Below, piece by piece: positions 34,170-42,792 of a stretch of DNA of 64,000 nt. A program made the position numbers and the translations under genes. The stretch lies in the NCBI RefSeq assembly GCF_000935025.1, contig NZ_CP010836.1, forward strand, positions 3,658,001-3,722,000. Reading direction: 5' to 3'. Source of the DNA: Sphingomonas hengshuiensis (lineage in GTDB: Bacteria > Pseudomonadota > Alphaproteobacteria > Sphingomonadales > Sphingomonadaceae). The notes below the pieces were generated by a model. That model saw only the letters and a program-made list of their open reading frames with translations. It ran no database searches and was not told the origin of the DNA. How positions within the stretch are numbered: the stretch's first letter is position 1; every line of letters starts with the position of its first letter.

Positions 34170-34901
34170 ATGCATTCTTACGATCACGCAACGGTTTCCC
34201 CCACGATCGTCCTTGTCGAGGACGATCCGCCGCTGCGCACGCTGACGACGCGCGCGCTTCAGGAAAATGGCTATACCGTCCGCCCCGCCGCCTCCGCGCC
34301 GGAGATGTGGCTGGCGATGGAACAGGGGCCGCCCGACCTGGTGCTGCTCGACATCATGCTGCCCGGCACCAACGGGATCGACCTGTGCCGCGCGATCCGG
34401 CAGAAGAGCGAAGTGCCGATCATCTTCATCTCCGCCAAGGGCAGCGAAACCGATCGCGTGATCGGGCTCGAACTGGGCGCCGACGATTATATCGCCAAGC
34501 CGTTCGGCACGCGCGAGCTGATCGCGCGGGTGCGCGCGGTGCTCCGTCGCGGCGGTGTCGAGCGCCAGCCGCAGGATCGCCCGCGCGGCATGCTGAAGTT
34601 CGACGGCTGGACCGTGAACATGCCGCGCCGCGAGCTGGTTTCGCCCACCGGCGCGGTGGTCGACCTGACCGGCGCCGAGTTCGATCTGCTGGTGACCTTG
34701 TGCGACCATAGCGGCCGCGTGATCGCGCGCGAGCGGCTGATCGAGCTGTCGCGCACCCGGCTGGGCGACAGTTCGGATCGCAGCATCGACGTGCTGGTCA
34801 GCCGGCTGCGCCGCAAGCTGTCGAGCGCAGGCAACGCCGCGCCGATCGTCACGGTGCGCGGCGTCGGCTATATGCTGAGCGCGCCGGTCGTCCGCGATTG
34901 A
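34170..34901 (+). CDS. OmpR-family response regulator
   Basis: About 243 residues: a receiver domain (VEDDPP acidic pocket, phospho-acceptor Asp in LVLLDIMLPG, Lys in IAKPFG) and a C-terminal winged helix of the OmpR/PhoB type (GAEFDLLVTLCDHSGRVIARERL, then DRSIDVLVSRLRRKL and VRGVGYML). The next gene, a histidine kinase, starts at a TTG overlapping its stop, so the pair is translationally coupled. The start is uncertain: I use the ATG at 34170, while a GTG at 34143 would add nine residues; neither has a good ribosome binding site. The following carbonic anhydrase and SulP genes may be targets, but nothing in the sequence shows this. Confidence 0.88.
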   Translation: MHSYDHATVSPTIVLVEDDPPLRTLTTRALQENGYTVRPAASAPEMWLAMEQGPPDLVLLDIMLPGTNGIDLCRAIRQKSEVPIIFISAKGSETDRVIGLELGADDYIAKPFGTRELIARVRAVLRRGGVERQPQDRPRGMLKFDGWTVNMPRRELVSPTGAVVDLTGAEFDLLVTLCDHSGRVIARERLIELSRTRLGDSSDRSIDVLVSRLRRKLSSAGNAAPIVTVRGVGYMLSAPVVRD

Positions 34902-36223
34902 AGCCCTGGCTCCACGCGCCGGCCGGCCTGGTCGGGCGAATCTTCGCGATCCTGCTGCTCGCGATGGTCATGGAGTTCGGCGTGTCGACGCTGCTCTACG
35001 AGCGCGCGAGCCATTTTTCGCTCCAGGATGACGAGGCACGGCGGCTTGCCGAGCATCTGGTGATCTCGCGCAAGCTGGTGGCGGAGCGCCCGCCGATCGA
35101 GCGCCCCGAAATGGCGCATGAGCTGACCACCAATCGCTACCAGGTGCGCTGGGCGCCGCAGCTTCTGCCGCCGCCCCGCCTCGCCCCCTCGCTCGACCGG
35201 ATGTATCAGCAGATCATCGGGTGGGAGCCCGAACTGGCCAATGCCGATCTGCGGCTCAACCTCGCCTCGCCGGGGCGCGACGCGGTCACCACCGGCGGGC
35301 TGCGGCTGTCGGACGGCAGCTGGCTGCATTTCAGCACGCAGGAATCGATCCACCAGCCCAATCTGGTGATCGAGCGCGTGTTGCTGGCGATGATCCCGGC
35401 GGCCGCGCTGATGCTGATCGGCGGGCTGGCGGTCCGGCGCACGCTGCTGCCGCTGCGCAGGCTGGCGCAGGCGACCGACAGCGTCGGCAGCGGCAGCGAG
35501 GAGGAAGTGCCAGAGGGCGGCCCCAGCGAGGTCCGGCGCGTGATCAGCGCGTTCAACCGGATGCGCGCGCGCATCCACCGGCTGATCGCCGATCGCACCC
35601 AGGCACTCGCCGCGGTCGGCCACGACCTGCGCACCCCGCTCGCCCGGTTGCGGCTGCGCGCCGACGGGATCGACGACGACGGCCTGCGCGGCGCGATCGA
35701 AGGCGATCTGGCCGAGATGGAGGCGATGGTATCGTCGCTGCTCGCCTATCTGGGCGGCGAGGCGGAAAGCGAGAAGCCGGTGGTCATCGACCTGGCGGTG
35801 CTGTGCGCGACGTTGTGCGACGACATCCATGATCGCGGCCACGACGGCAGCTATCGCGGCCCGTCGCATTTCGAACTGGCGGTGCGCCCCTCGTCGATCA
35901 AGCGCGCGCTGGTCAACCTGGTGGAGAATGCACTCCACCATGGCGACACCGTCATGCTGTCGCTGGCGCGGGTCGACGACACCGTGCGCATCCGCGTCGA
36001 GGACGACGGCCCGGGCATCCCCGAGGACCAGCTCGCCAAGGTGCTGGAGCCGTTCGTGCGGCTCGACACGGCGCGTGCGCGCGACACGATCGGGCTGGGC
36101 CTCGGCCTCGCGATCGTCACCCGCTCGGTCGCCGAGCATGACGGGATTCTGACGCTGAGCAACCGCGCCGAAGGCGGGCTGTGCGCCGAAATCTGCCTGC
36201 CGCTGCCGAGCAATCATTCGTAA
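34898..36223 (+). CDS. EnvZ-like sensor histidine kinase
   Basis: A 441-residue membrane kinase. One membrane segment is at about 12-34, a periplasmic sensor region runs to about 158, and a second membrane segment is at about 160-180. A HAMP linker follows (RRTLLPLRRLAQATD), then the dimerisation helix with phospho-acceptor His242 (VGHDLRTPLARLRL). The ATPase domain has NLVENALHHG, DDGPGIPED and GLGLGLAIV. The length and H-box are of the EnvZ type, which usually senses osmotic or envelope conditions. The TTG start is fixed by its overlap with the regulator stop (TTGA). The signal is unknown. Confidence 0.9.
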   Translation: MKPWLHAPAGLVGRIFAILLLAMVMEFGVSTLLYERASHFSLQDDEARRLAEHLVISRKLVAERPPIERPEMAHELTTNRYQVRWAPQLLPPPRLAPSLDRMYQQIIGWEPELANADLRLNLASPGRDAVTTGGLRLSDGSWLHFSTQESIHQPNLVIERVLLAMIPAAALMLIGGLAVRRTLLPLRRLAQATDSVGSGSEEEVPEGGPSEVRRVISAFNRMRARIHRLIADRTQALAAVGHDLRTPLARLRLRADGIDDDGLRGAIEGDLAEMEAMVSSLLAYLGGEAESEKPVVIDLAVLCATLCDDIHDRGHDGSYRGPSHFELAVRPSSIKRALVNLVENALHHGDTVMLSLARVDDTVRIRVEDDGPGIPEDQLAKVLEPFVRLDTARARDTIGLGLGLAIVTRSVAEHDGILTLSNRAEGGLCAEICLPLPSNHS

Positions 36224-36307
36224 CGCTTCCGCTGCACTGCCGCAAAGCGTCGTTCGTATCTCCTGTTCCCAACCCGCTTTGCGCGGGGCCGCAGAAGGAG
36301 CAGTCTT

Positions 36308-37003
36308 GTGAACGAGCTAATCGGCCGAGTATTCAGTTTCGAGAAGCGGGTTTTTCCGGACCAGGGCGCGCTGTACGCGAAGCTCGCCGCGCACGGACAA
36401 AGCCCCAAGGCGCTGATGATTTCCTGCGCGGATTCGCGCGTGGTCCCCGAACACATCATGCATGCCGACCCCGGCGACCTGTTCGTATGCCGCAATGCGG
36501 GGAACATCGTGCCCCCGTTCACGACCCAGAATGGCGGCGTCTCGTCGACCGTCGAATATGCCGTTTCGGCGCTGGGCGTGCGCGACATCATCATCTGCGG
36601 TCATTCGGACTGCGGCGCGATGAAGGCGCTGATGAACCCGGAAATGCTGAACGGCATGCCCAATGTCGCCGCCTGGCTGCGCCACAGCCACGCCGCAGAA
36701 TGCGTCGTCCGTCACGGCTATCCCGAGCTGGAGAATGGCGAGGCCGTGCGCACCGCCGCGCTTGAGAACGTCGTCGTCCAGCTTGCGCACCTGCGCACCC
36801 ACCCCTCGGTCGCAACTGCGATCGCGCGCGGTGAACTGGCGCTGCATGGCTGGTTCTTCGATATCGGCGCGGGCGCGATCCTGGCGCTCGACGGCAATAC
36901 CGGCAAGTTCGTGCCGCTGCGCGAGGACCGGCCGCTGCCGGTTGCGCTGAAGGCCGAACAGCGGATCGCATCCGACATCGCCTATGCGGAGGCCGCCGAG
37001 TGA
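36308..37003 (+). CDS. beta-class carbonic anhydrase
   Basis: A 231-residue beta-carbonic anhydrase. Zinc ligands are Cys40 (SCADSR, with the Asp42-Arg44 dyad), His99 and Cys102 (GHSDCGA), so the active site is complete. It interconverts CO2 and bicarbonate. A strong AAGGAG site precedes the GTG start. The stop overlaps the GTG of the SulP transporter gene by four bases, so the two form a coupled pair; such pairs are known, and some SulP proteins (BicA type) carry bicarbonate. Cytoplasmic, since no signal peptide is present. Confidence 0.92.
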   Translation: MNELIGRVFSFEKRVFPDQGALYAKLAAHGQSPKALMISCADSRVVPEHIMHADPGDLFVCRNAGNIVPPFTTQNGGVSSTVEYAVSALGVRDIIICGHSDCGAMKALMNPEMLNGMPNVAAWLRHSHAAECVVRHGYPELENGEAVRTAALENVVVQLAHLRTHPSVATAIARGELALHGWFFDIGAGAILALDGNTGKFVPLREDRPLPVALKAEQRIASDIAYAEAAE

Positions 37004-38499
37004 AACTCCCGTCGGCCAGCGTCGCAGGCCGTGATTTCACGGCCTCGATCGTCGTCTTCCTGGTCGCGATGCCCCTCTGCATGGGCATCGCGATCGCATC
37101 GGGCGTGCCCCCCGAAAAGGGGCTCATCACCGGCATCATCGGCGGCATCGTCGTCGGTGCGCTGGCGGGTTCGCCGCTCCAGGTGAGCGGCCCCGCCGCG
37201 GGCCTTGCGGTGATCGTCTATGAACTGGTGCGCGACCAGGGCCTGTCGGCGCTGGGCCCCATCCTCATCCTCGCCGGCGCGATCCAGGTCGTGTCGGGCA
37301 TCTTCCGCCTCGGCGGATGGTTCCGGGCGATTTCGCCCGCCGTGGTCCACGGCATGCTCGCCGGGATCGGCGTGCTGATCGTCGTCGGCCAGTTCCACGT
37401 CATGTTCGACGCGACGCCGCTGCCCAGCGGGCTCGAGAATCTGATGGCGATGCCCGGACGCCTGCTCGGCCTGTCGCCTGACATCGCCGCCGCCGAACTC
37501 GCGATCATCGTCGCGCTGGTGACGATCGGCGTGATGCTCGGCTGGGAGAAATTCCGTCCCAAGTCGCTGCGCCTCGTCCCCGGCGCGCTGCTCGGCGTGG
37601 TTGCGGCGACGCTCGTCGCACTTCTGCTGGGGCTCGACGTCGCAAAGGTCACGGTGCCGGAGAACATCGCGGGCGCGATCGACCTGCCGGGCGCCGATTT
37701 CGCCAATCGCTTCCTCGATCCCGCGGTGATCGGTGCCGCGCTCGCCATTGCCTTTATCGCCAGCGCCGAGACCTTGCTGTCGGCGGCGGCGGTCGACCGG
37801 ATGCACGACGGCGTCCGCACCAACTATAACAAGGAACTGCGCGCGCAGGGCATCGGCAATTTGCTCTGCGGCTTTGCCGGCGCGCTGCCGATGACCGGCG
37901 TGATCGTGCGCAGCTCGGCCAACGTCCAGGCGGGCGCGACGACGCGGCTGTCGACGATCCTCCACGGCGTGTGGATCCTCGGCATGGTCGCGGCGCTGCC
38001 GTTCGTCCTGCGCGAGATTCCGATGGCGGCGCTCGGCGCGGTCCTCGTCGTCACCGGCTGGCGCCTCGTCAACCTCACCCATGCGACGCATTTGTTCAAA
38101 TATTACGGCATCCTGCCCGCGTTGATCTGGGGCGTGACGCTGGTGCTGGTCGTTGCAGAGGATCTTCTGACCGGCGTGCTGGTCGGTATCGCGCTCTCGC
38201 TGTTGGAGCTGATCCCCAACCTGCGCAACCTGCGGCTGAAGGTGAACCGCGAGGAGGATGGCCTCCACCAGACCGTCCGCCTCACCGGCGGGGCGACCTT
38301 CCTGTCGCTGCCCAAGCTGTCGGACATTCTCGACGCGGTGCCCAGCGGCGCGCCGGTGCGGCTCGACGTCGCAGGGCTCCGCTCGGTCGACCATACCTGT
38401 GCCGAGCTGCTCAAGGACTGGCTGGCGCGGCGTCGCGCAGCCGGTGGCGAAGTCGATGTGTTCGGCGCATCGGGCAAGACTGCCGCCCTCGCCCACTGA
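37000..38499 (+). CDS. SulP-family anion transporter, probable bicarbonate transporter
   Basis: A 499-residue SulP transporter. About 12 hydrophobic segments (the first from residue 12, DFTASIVVFLVAMPLCMGIA) are followed by a C-terminal STAS domain (about 415-499, ending LLKDWLARRRAAGGEVDVFG). The family moves sulfate, bicarbonate or organic anions. Coupling by GTGA overlap to a carbonic anhydrase favours bicarbonate or a pH-homeostasis role (inference). A terminator-like hairpin follows about 25 bases after the stop. Confidence 0.9.
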   Translation: MKLPSASVAGRDFTASIVVFLVAMPLCMGIAIASGVPPEKGLITGIIGGIVVGALAGSPLQVSGPAAGLAVIVYELVRDQGLSALGPILILAGAIQVVSGIFRLGGWFRAISPAVVHGMLAGIGVLIVVGQFHVMFDATPLPSGLENLMAMPGRLLGLSPDIAAAELAIIVALVTIGVMLGWEKFRPKSLRLVPGALLGVVAATLVALLLGLDVAKVTVPENIAGAIDLPGADFANRFLDPAVIGAALAIAFIASAETLLSAAAVDRMHDGVRTNYNKELRAQGIGNLLCGFAGALPMTGVIVRSSANVQAGATTRLSTILHGVWILGMVAALPFVLREIPMAALGAVLVVTGWRLVNLTHATHLFKYYGILPALIWGVTLVLVVAEDLLTGVLVGIALSLLELIPNLRNLRLKVNREEDGLHQTVRLTGGATFLSLPKLSDILDAVPSGAPVRLDVAGLRSVDHTCAELLKDWLARRRAAGGEVDVFGASGKTAALAH

Positions 38500-38522
38500 T
38501 CGCGGTCCCTCCCCCGCGCGAT

Positions 38523-38570
38523 TGCGGCGTCGGCACCCTTTCCGCTCGCGGAAAGTGTGTCGGCGCCGCA
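38523..38570 (+). terminator. terminator hairpin after the SulP gene
   Basis: An 8-base perfect inner stem (CTTTCCGC, TC, GCGGAAAG) sits inside a 7-base outer stem (TGCGGCG/CGCCGCA), with a CTTTT run shortly after. It closes the carbonic anhydrase-SulP unit. The remaining ~180 bases to the next gene hold only the leader of the porin gene. Confidence 0.7.
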
Positions 38571-38752
38571 ACGCTTTTCCGGCCAGCGATTATAGCAATG
38601 TTTCGTTACGGATCAGCAAGCAACGGGAAGCATCCGGGGAATAGACGAAAGGCCTCTCGACTGATCTCGCCCACGTGCCGACCCGGTACGCAAAGAGGCA
38701 GAGGCAGCGGGAAGCAGGCAGGGACCACCGCTATTCAGCACAAGGGGGTTCC

Positions 38753-39577
38753 ATGAAGTTCCAGTCCGTCGCCATCCTCGCTGCCGCCGCTATGGCTGCC
38801 GCCGCAACTCCGGCCTGCGCGCAGGATACCGCCCCACCCGAACCCGTCACCGTCACCGGTTCGGTCGCGTTGGTCTCCGATTATCGTTTCCGCGGCGTGT
38901 CGCAGACCGACGAGGAAATGGCGATCCAGGGCGGTATCACCGTCAGCCACGAACGCGGCATCTATGGCGGCATCTGGGGTTCGAACCTCGCCGGCTGGGG
39001 CACCTTTGGCGGCGCCAGCATGGAGCTGGACCTGATCGCCGGCTACAAGCTGCCGCTGAGCGAAGGCACTGCGCTCGACGTCGGGGTGACCTGGTACATG
39101 TATCCCGGCGGCGCCGACAAGACCGACTTCGCCGAACTCTATGCCAAGGTTTCGGGCAGCCTCGGCCCGGTCAGCGCATTGGCCGGCGTCGCCTATGCCC
39201 CCAAGCAGGAGGCACTCGGCAATTTCTCCAACACGCCGTACAGCCGCGGCCAGAACGAGGATAATCTCTACCTCTGGGGCGACGTCAGCACCGGCATTCC
39301 CGGCACGCCGATCACCGCCAAGGCGCATCTCGGCTATTCGGACGGCAATCCCGGCCTCGGCCCCAACGGCACCAGCGTCGCGCCGACCGGCAAATATTTC
39401 GATTACCTGATCGGCGCCGATGTCGCCGTCGGGCCGCTTGTGCTCGGCGTCGCCTATGTCGGCACCGACATCACCCGCGATCAGTCGCGCTATCTGCTGC
39501 CGAACTTCTCTTCGACCAAGGATGGGTCGTCGATCTCGTCGGGCAAGGCGGTGTTCTCGGTCTCCGCCGCGTTCTGA
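38753..39577 (+). CDS. TorF-family outer membrane porin
   Basis: A 274-residue outer membrane beta-barrel with a signal peptide (MKFQSVAILAAAAMAAAATPACAQ). The TorF-family opening is VTGSVALVSDYRFRGVSQTDEEMAIQGG, with FDYLIGADVA and a terminal Phe (SVSAAF) typical of barrel proteins. The family is named as putative porins; substrate unknown. An AAGGGGG ribosome binding site lies before the chosen ATG, and extending further upstream would remove the signal peptide from the N-terminus. It is a monocistronic unit with a hairpin ten bases after the stop. Confidence 0.88.
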   Translation: MKFQSVAILAAAAMAAAATPACAQDTAPPEPVTVTGSVALVSDYRFRGVSQTDEEMAIQGGITVSHERGIYGGIWGSNLAGWGTFGGASMELDLIAGYKLPLSEGTALDVGVTWYMYPGGADKTDFAELYAKVSGSLGPVSALAGVAYAPKQEALGNFSNTPYSRGQNEDNLYLWGDVSTGIPGTPITAKAHLGYSDGNPGLGPNGTSVAPTGKYFDYLIGADVAVGPLVLGVAYVGTDITRDQSRYLLPNFSSTKDGSSISSGKAVFSVSAAF

Positions 39578-39586
39578 ACCCACGCA

Positions 39587-39612
39587 CCGGGGCCGGCCCA
39601 GACCGGCCCCGG
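39587..39612 (+). terminator. terminator-like hairpin after the TorF porin gene
   Basis: A 10-base stem (CCGGGGCCGG with CCGGCCCCGG) and a six-base loop, starting ten bases after the stop, followed by a moderately T-rich stretch. Confidence 0.6.
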
Positions 39613-39667
39613 ATCGCGCGTCCTTTCCTCGTTGGGGGGAAGAGTGTCGCATGGGCCAAATTGGGCC

Positions 39668-39763
39668 GTCATCCTGACGAAAGTCAGGATCCATTCGGTG
39701 CTCGCTATGGGCTTGTTGGTCCAGCGGAGCGGGTGAAGGGATCCCAGCCTTCGCTGGGATGAC
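39668..39763. repeat. palindromic repeat, family B, intergenic copy
   Basis: Same element as the one inside putA but in the opposite orientation: ATCCTGACGAAAGTCAGGAT hairpin on the left, ATCCCAGCCTTCGCTGGGAT on the right, and a core containing CCAGCGGAGCGG. It fills most of the gap between the porin gene and the next small gene. Confidence 0.88.
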
Positions 39764-39865
39764 CGCCTTTGGTGCTCCGAATGCCCTCCTACTATATGGG
39801 GGCTTGCTCTACATCGACGGTTGGCCGCACTGGACCTTCGCGCCGCGAACCGCGAAGAGGCGCGC

Positions 39866-40093
39866 ATGACCCGCGCCGATCTCCAGGATATCCTCGTCAC
39901 AGCGCTGCTGCGCCAATGGGGCGGCACCAAGCGGCGTTGGCGGCTCGTCATCGGCCCGGTGCGGCTGTACGATCCCGCGACCCACCCGCATTGCAACTGG
40001 TCGATCGCGCCCGCCGGCACCGCGGGCGAGAATGCCGCAATCGAGGCGGCACTCGACGAGCTGCGCGGACAGCACCCGATTCTCCTGGACTGA
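39866..40093 (+). CDS. small conserved-looking protein of unknown function
   Basis: A 75-residue soluble protein starting MTRADLQDILVTALLRQWGG. It contains a basic, aromatic middle (KRRWRLVIGPVRLYD) and a HPHCNWSIAP segment, and ends with an amphipathic helix and HPILLD. A GAAGAGG ribosome binding site precedes the ATG. There is no signal peptide or membrane segment. I do not recognise a family. It is 174 bases ahead of otsB and may be independent of it. Confidence 0.6.
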   Translation: MTRADLQDILVTALLRQWGGTKRRWRLVIGPVRLYDPATHPHCNWSIAPAGTAGENAAIEAALDELRGQHPILLD

Positions 40094-40267
40094 TCCTCCT
40101 TCCGGCGCATCTTGTTGCAGCGCAATGCGCATGCACCGCGCTCGGAACCCCAGCACGGCTGGCCCGTTGCCTAACCGGGTGCCGCGCGCGCAAGCGCGCC
40201 GCAGCCTGCCGCGCCGTGCCGTTCAACCATCCCCCGGGGGTCAGCCATTTCTACTGCCCAGACCGAT

Positions 40268-40999
40268 ATGCTCCTTCAGCCGCCGCTGTCGCTGCTCCAG
40301 GGCGCAAGCCTGTTCCTCGACGTCGACGGGACGCTGATCGAGCTGATGGATCGCCCCGACGCAGTCGTCGCCGATGCAGCGCTGCTGCGTCTGCTCGCGG
40401 CGCTCGATAGGCGGCTCGACGGGCGCGTCGCGGTGGTCAGCGGGCGCTCGCTCGCGCAGCTCGACGAGATCCTCGGCTCGGCCGCAGAGGCGCTGGCGCT
40501 GTCGGGCAGCCATGGCGGCGAATATCGCTGGCCCGGCGTGATGGCGCGGCCCGAACGCCCCGCGACGCTCGACCGCGCCGTGCGCGACCTCGGCGCGCTC
40601 GCCGGGCAGCACCCCGGCGCGCTGGTCGAGGAGAAGAGCTATGGCGTGGTGTTCCACTATCGCATGGCGCCCGACGCCGAGGAGCCCGGGCTGGCGCTGG
40701 CCGCCGAGCTCGCCCGCACCCTCGACCTCCAGCTTCAGGACGGCAATCGGATGATCGAGCTGCGCGTCCCCGGCGGCAACAAGGGCGATGCCGTGCGCCG
40801 GCTGATGGAGCGGCCGGAGATGATGGGCACCGTGCCGTTGTTCGTCGGCGACGACCTGACCGACGAGCCCGCATTCGAAGCCGTGGCCGCGCTGGGCGGC
40901 GCGGGCATATTGGTCGGCCCCCCGCGCGACACAGCCGCCCGCTATGCGCTGCGCGATCCCGTCGCGGTCCGCGCATGGCTGGCCGAGGCGGCGCGATGA
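40268..40999 (+). CDS. otsB: trehalose-6-phosphate phosphatase
   Basis: A 243-residue HAD-superfamily phosphatase. The nucleophile motif DVDGT (18-22) begins the fold, VSGRS is motif II, and GGNKGDAV plus FVGDDLTDEPAF carry the late HAD motifs typical of OtsB. It removes phosphate from trehalose-6-phosphate. It is the first gene of otsB-GH15-otsA, and its stop overlaps the next ATG (ATGA). Confidence 0.92.
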   Translation: MLLQPPLSLLQGASLFLDVDGTLIELMDRPDAVVADAALLRLLAALDRRLDGRVAVVSGRSLAQLDEILGSAAEALALSGSHGGEYRWPGVMARPERPATLDRAVRDLGALAGQHPGALVEEKSYGVVFHYRMAPDAEEPGLALAAELARTLDLQLQDGNRMIELRVPGGNKGDAVRRLMERPEMMGTVPLFVGDDLTDEPAFEAVAALGGAGILVGPPRDTAARYALRDPVAVRAWLAEAAR

Positions 41000-42792
41000 C
41001 CGCGACGCTCGATCTCTGGCCGATCGGCAATTGCCAGGTGTCCGCGCTGGTCGACCGCGCCGGGCGCTTCGTCTGGGGCTGCACGCCCCGCGTCGACGGC
41101 GATCCCGCTTTCTCGTCGCTGCTCGATGCCGCGCCGCGTGCGGGCGACGGCGCGCGCGGCTTTTGGGAAATCGATCTCGAGGACTGCGTCGAGACCCAGC
41201 AACACTATCTGCGCAACACCCCGATCCTGGTGACGCGCCACACCGATGGCGCGGGCAATGCGATCGAAGTCGTCGATTTCTGCCCCCGCTTCCGCCGCAA
41301 CGGGCGGATGTACCGCCCGGTGGCGTTTGCGCGGATCGTGCGCCCGGTCGCCGGATCGCCGCGCATCCGCATCCGGCTGCGCCCCGCGCGCGACTGGGGC
41401 GCGGCCGATGCCGAAAGGACGCGCGGATCGAACCATATCCGCTATCTGCTCGCTGGCGCCGTGCTGCGGCTGAGCACCACGGCTCCGGTCGGCTGGGTCG
41501 AGGACGAGCGGCTGTTCCGCGTCGAGCGCCCGCTCCACTTCTTCCTCGGGCCGGACGAGAGCTTTTCGGACGATCTGCGCGCCGCGCTCGACACGATGCT
41601 GGATCGCACCGAGCAGGAATGGCACGAATGGGTGCGCGGGCTGGCGACGCCGCCCGAATGGCAGACGGCAGTGATCCGCGCCGCGATCACGCTCAAGCTG
41701 TGCCAGCACGAGGAAACCGGCGCGATCGTCGCCGCGCTGACCACGTCGATCCCCGAACATGCGGGGTCGCAGCGCAACTGGGACTATCGCTATTGCTGGA
41801 TCAGGGACGCCTATTACACCGTCCAGGCGCTCAACCGGCTGGGCGCGCTCGACGTGCTCGAAGGCTATCTCGAATATCTGCGCAACATCATCGATAATGC
41901 GAAGGGCGGCCATATCCAGCCACTCTACGGCGTCGGCGGCGAGGCGCGGATCGAGGAGCGCGAGGCGCCAGGGCTGACCGGCTATCGCGGCATGAGGCCG
42001 GTGCGCGTTGGCAACCAGGCCTATGAACAGGTCCAGCACGACGCCTATGGCCAGATCGTCCTGTCGAACACCCAGAGCTTTTTCGACCAGCGGCTGTTCC
42101 GCGTCGGCGGCATCGCCGATTTCGAAGCGCTGGAGGCGATCGGCGAGCGCGCCTGGGAAGTCCATGACAAGCCCGATGCGGGGCTGTGGGAATTGCGCAC
42201 GCGCAGCCATGTCCACACCTATTCGGTGGCGATGTGCTGGGCCGCGTGCGATCGGCTGGCCAATGCCGCGCAGGCGCTGGGACTGGCCGCCCGCGCGGCA
42301 TTCTGGCTCGATCGGGCGGGGCATATCCGCACCACGATCGAGCAGTCGGCGTGGCGCCCCGACACCCAGCGGCTGTCCGCGACCTTTGGCGGCGACGATC
42401 TCGACGCCAGCCTGATCCAGCTGCTCGACCTGCGCTTCCTGCCCCCCGATGACCCGCGCTTTCGCGGCACGCTGGAGGCCGTCGAACAGGGGCTGCGGCG
42501 CGGCAGCCACATGCTGCGCTATGCCACCGAGGATGATTTCGGGCTCCCCGAGACGGCGTTCAACGTCTGCACCTTCTGGCTGATCGAGGCGCTGCACGCG
42601 ACCGGGCGCCTCACCGACGCGCGCGCCCTGTTCGAGGAGATGCTGTCGCGCCGCACCGCCGCCGGGCTGTTGTCGGAGGATATCGACCCGCTGACCGGCG
42701 AATTATGGGGCAATTACCCGCAAACCTATTCGCTGGTCGGGCTGATCAATTGTGCGGGCATGCTCAGCAAGCCGTGGAGTGCGATCCGATGA
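40996..42792 (+). CDS. glycoside hydrolase family 15 protein (trehalase/glucoamylase-like)
   Basis: A 598-residue GH15 enzyme: an N-terminal beta-sandwich (LWPIGNCQVSALVDRAGRFVWGC) and a C-terminal alpha/alpha barrel. The family catalytic segments are RNWDYRYCWIRDAYY with the general acid region, and LSEDIDPLTGELWGNYPQTYSLVG near the end. There is no signal peptide, so it is cytoplasmic. In this operon the likely substrate is trehalose or an alpha-glucan; bacterial GH15 trehalases are known. Both ends overlap neighbours as ATGA, so it is made together with the two synthesis enzymes. Confidence 0.88.
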   Translation: MTATLDLWPIGNCQVSALVDRAGRFVWGCTPRVDGDPAFSSLLDAAPRAGDGARGFWEIDLEDCVETQQHYLRNTPILVTRHTDGAGNAIEVVDFCPRFRRNGRMYRPVAFARIVRPVAGSPRIRIRLRPARDWGAADAERTRGSNHIRYLLAGAVLRLSTTAPVGWVEDERLFRVERPLHFFLGPDESFSDDLRAALDTMLDRTEQEWHEWVRGLATPPEWQTAVIRAAITLKLCQHEETGAIVAALTTSIPEHAGSQRNWDYRYCWIRDAYYTVQALNRLGALDVLEGYLEYLRNIIDNAKGGHIQPLYGVGGEARIEEREAPGLTGYRGMRPVRVGNQAYEQVQHDAYGQIVLSNTQSFFDQRLFRVGGIADFEALEAIGERAWEVHDKPDAGLWELRTRSHVHTYSVAMCWAACDRLANAAQALGLAARAAFWLDRAGHIRTTIEQSAWRPDTQRLSATFGGDDLDASLIQLLDLRFLPPDDPRFRGTLEAVEQGLRRGSHMLRYATEDDFGLPETAFNVCTFWLIEALHATGRLTDARALFEEMLSRRTAAGLLSEDIDPLTGELWGNYPQTYSLVGLINCAGMLSKPWSAIR

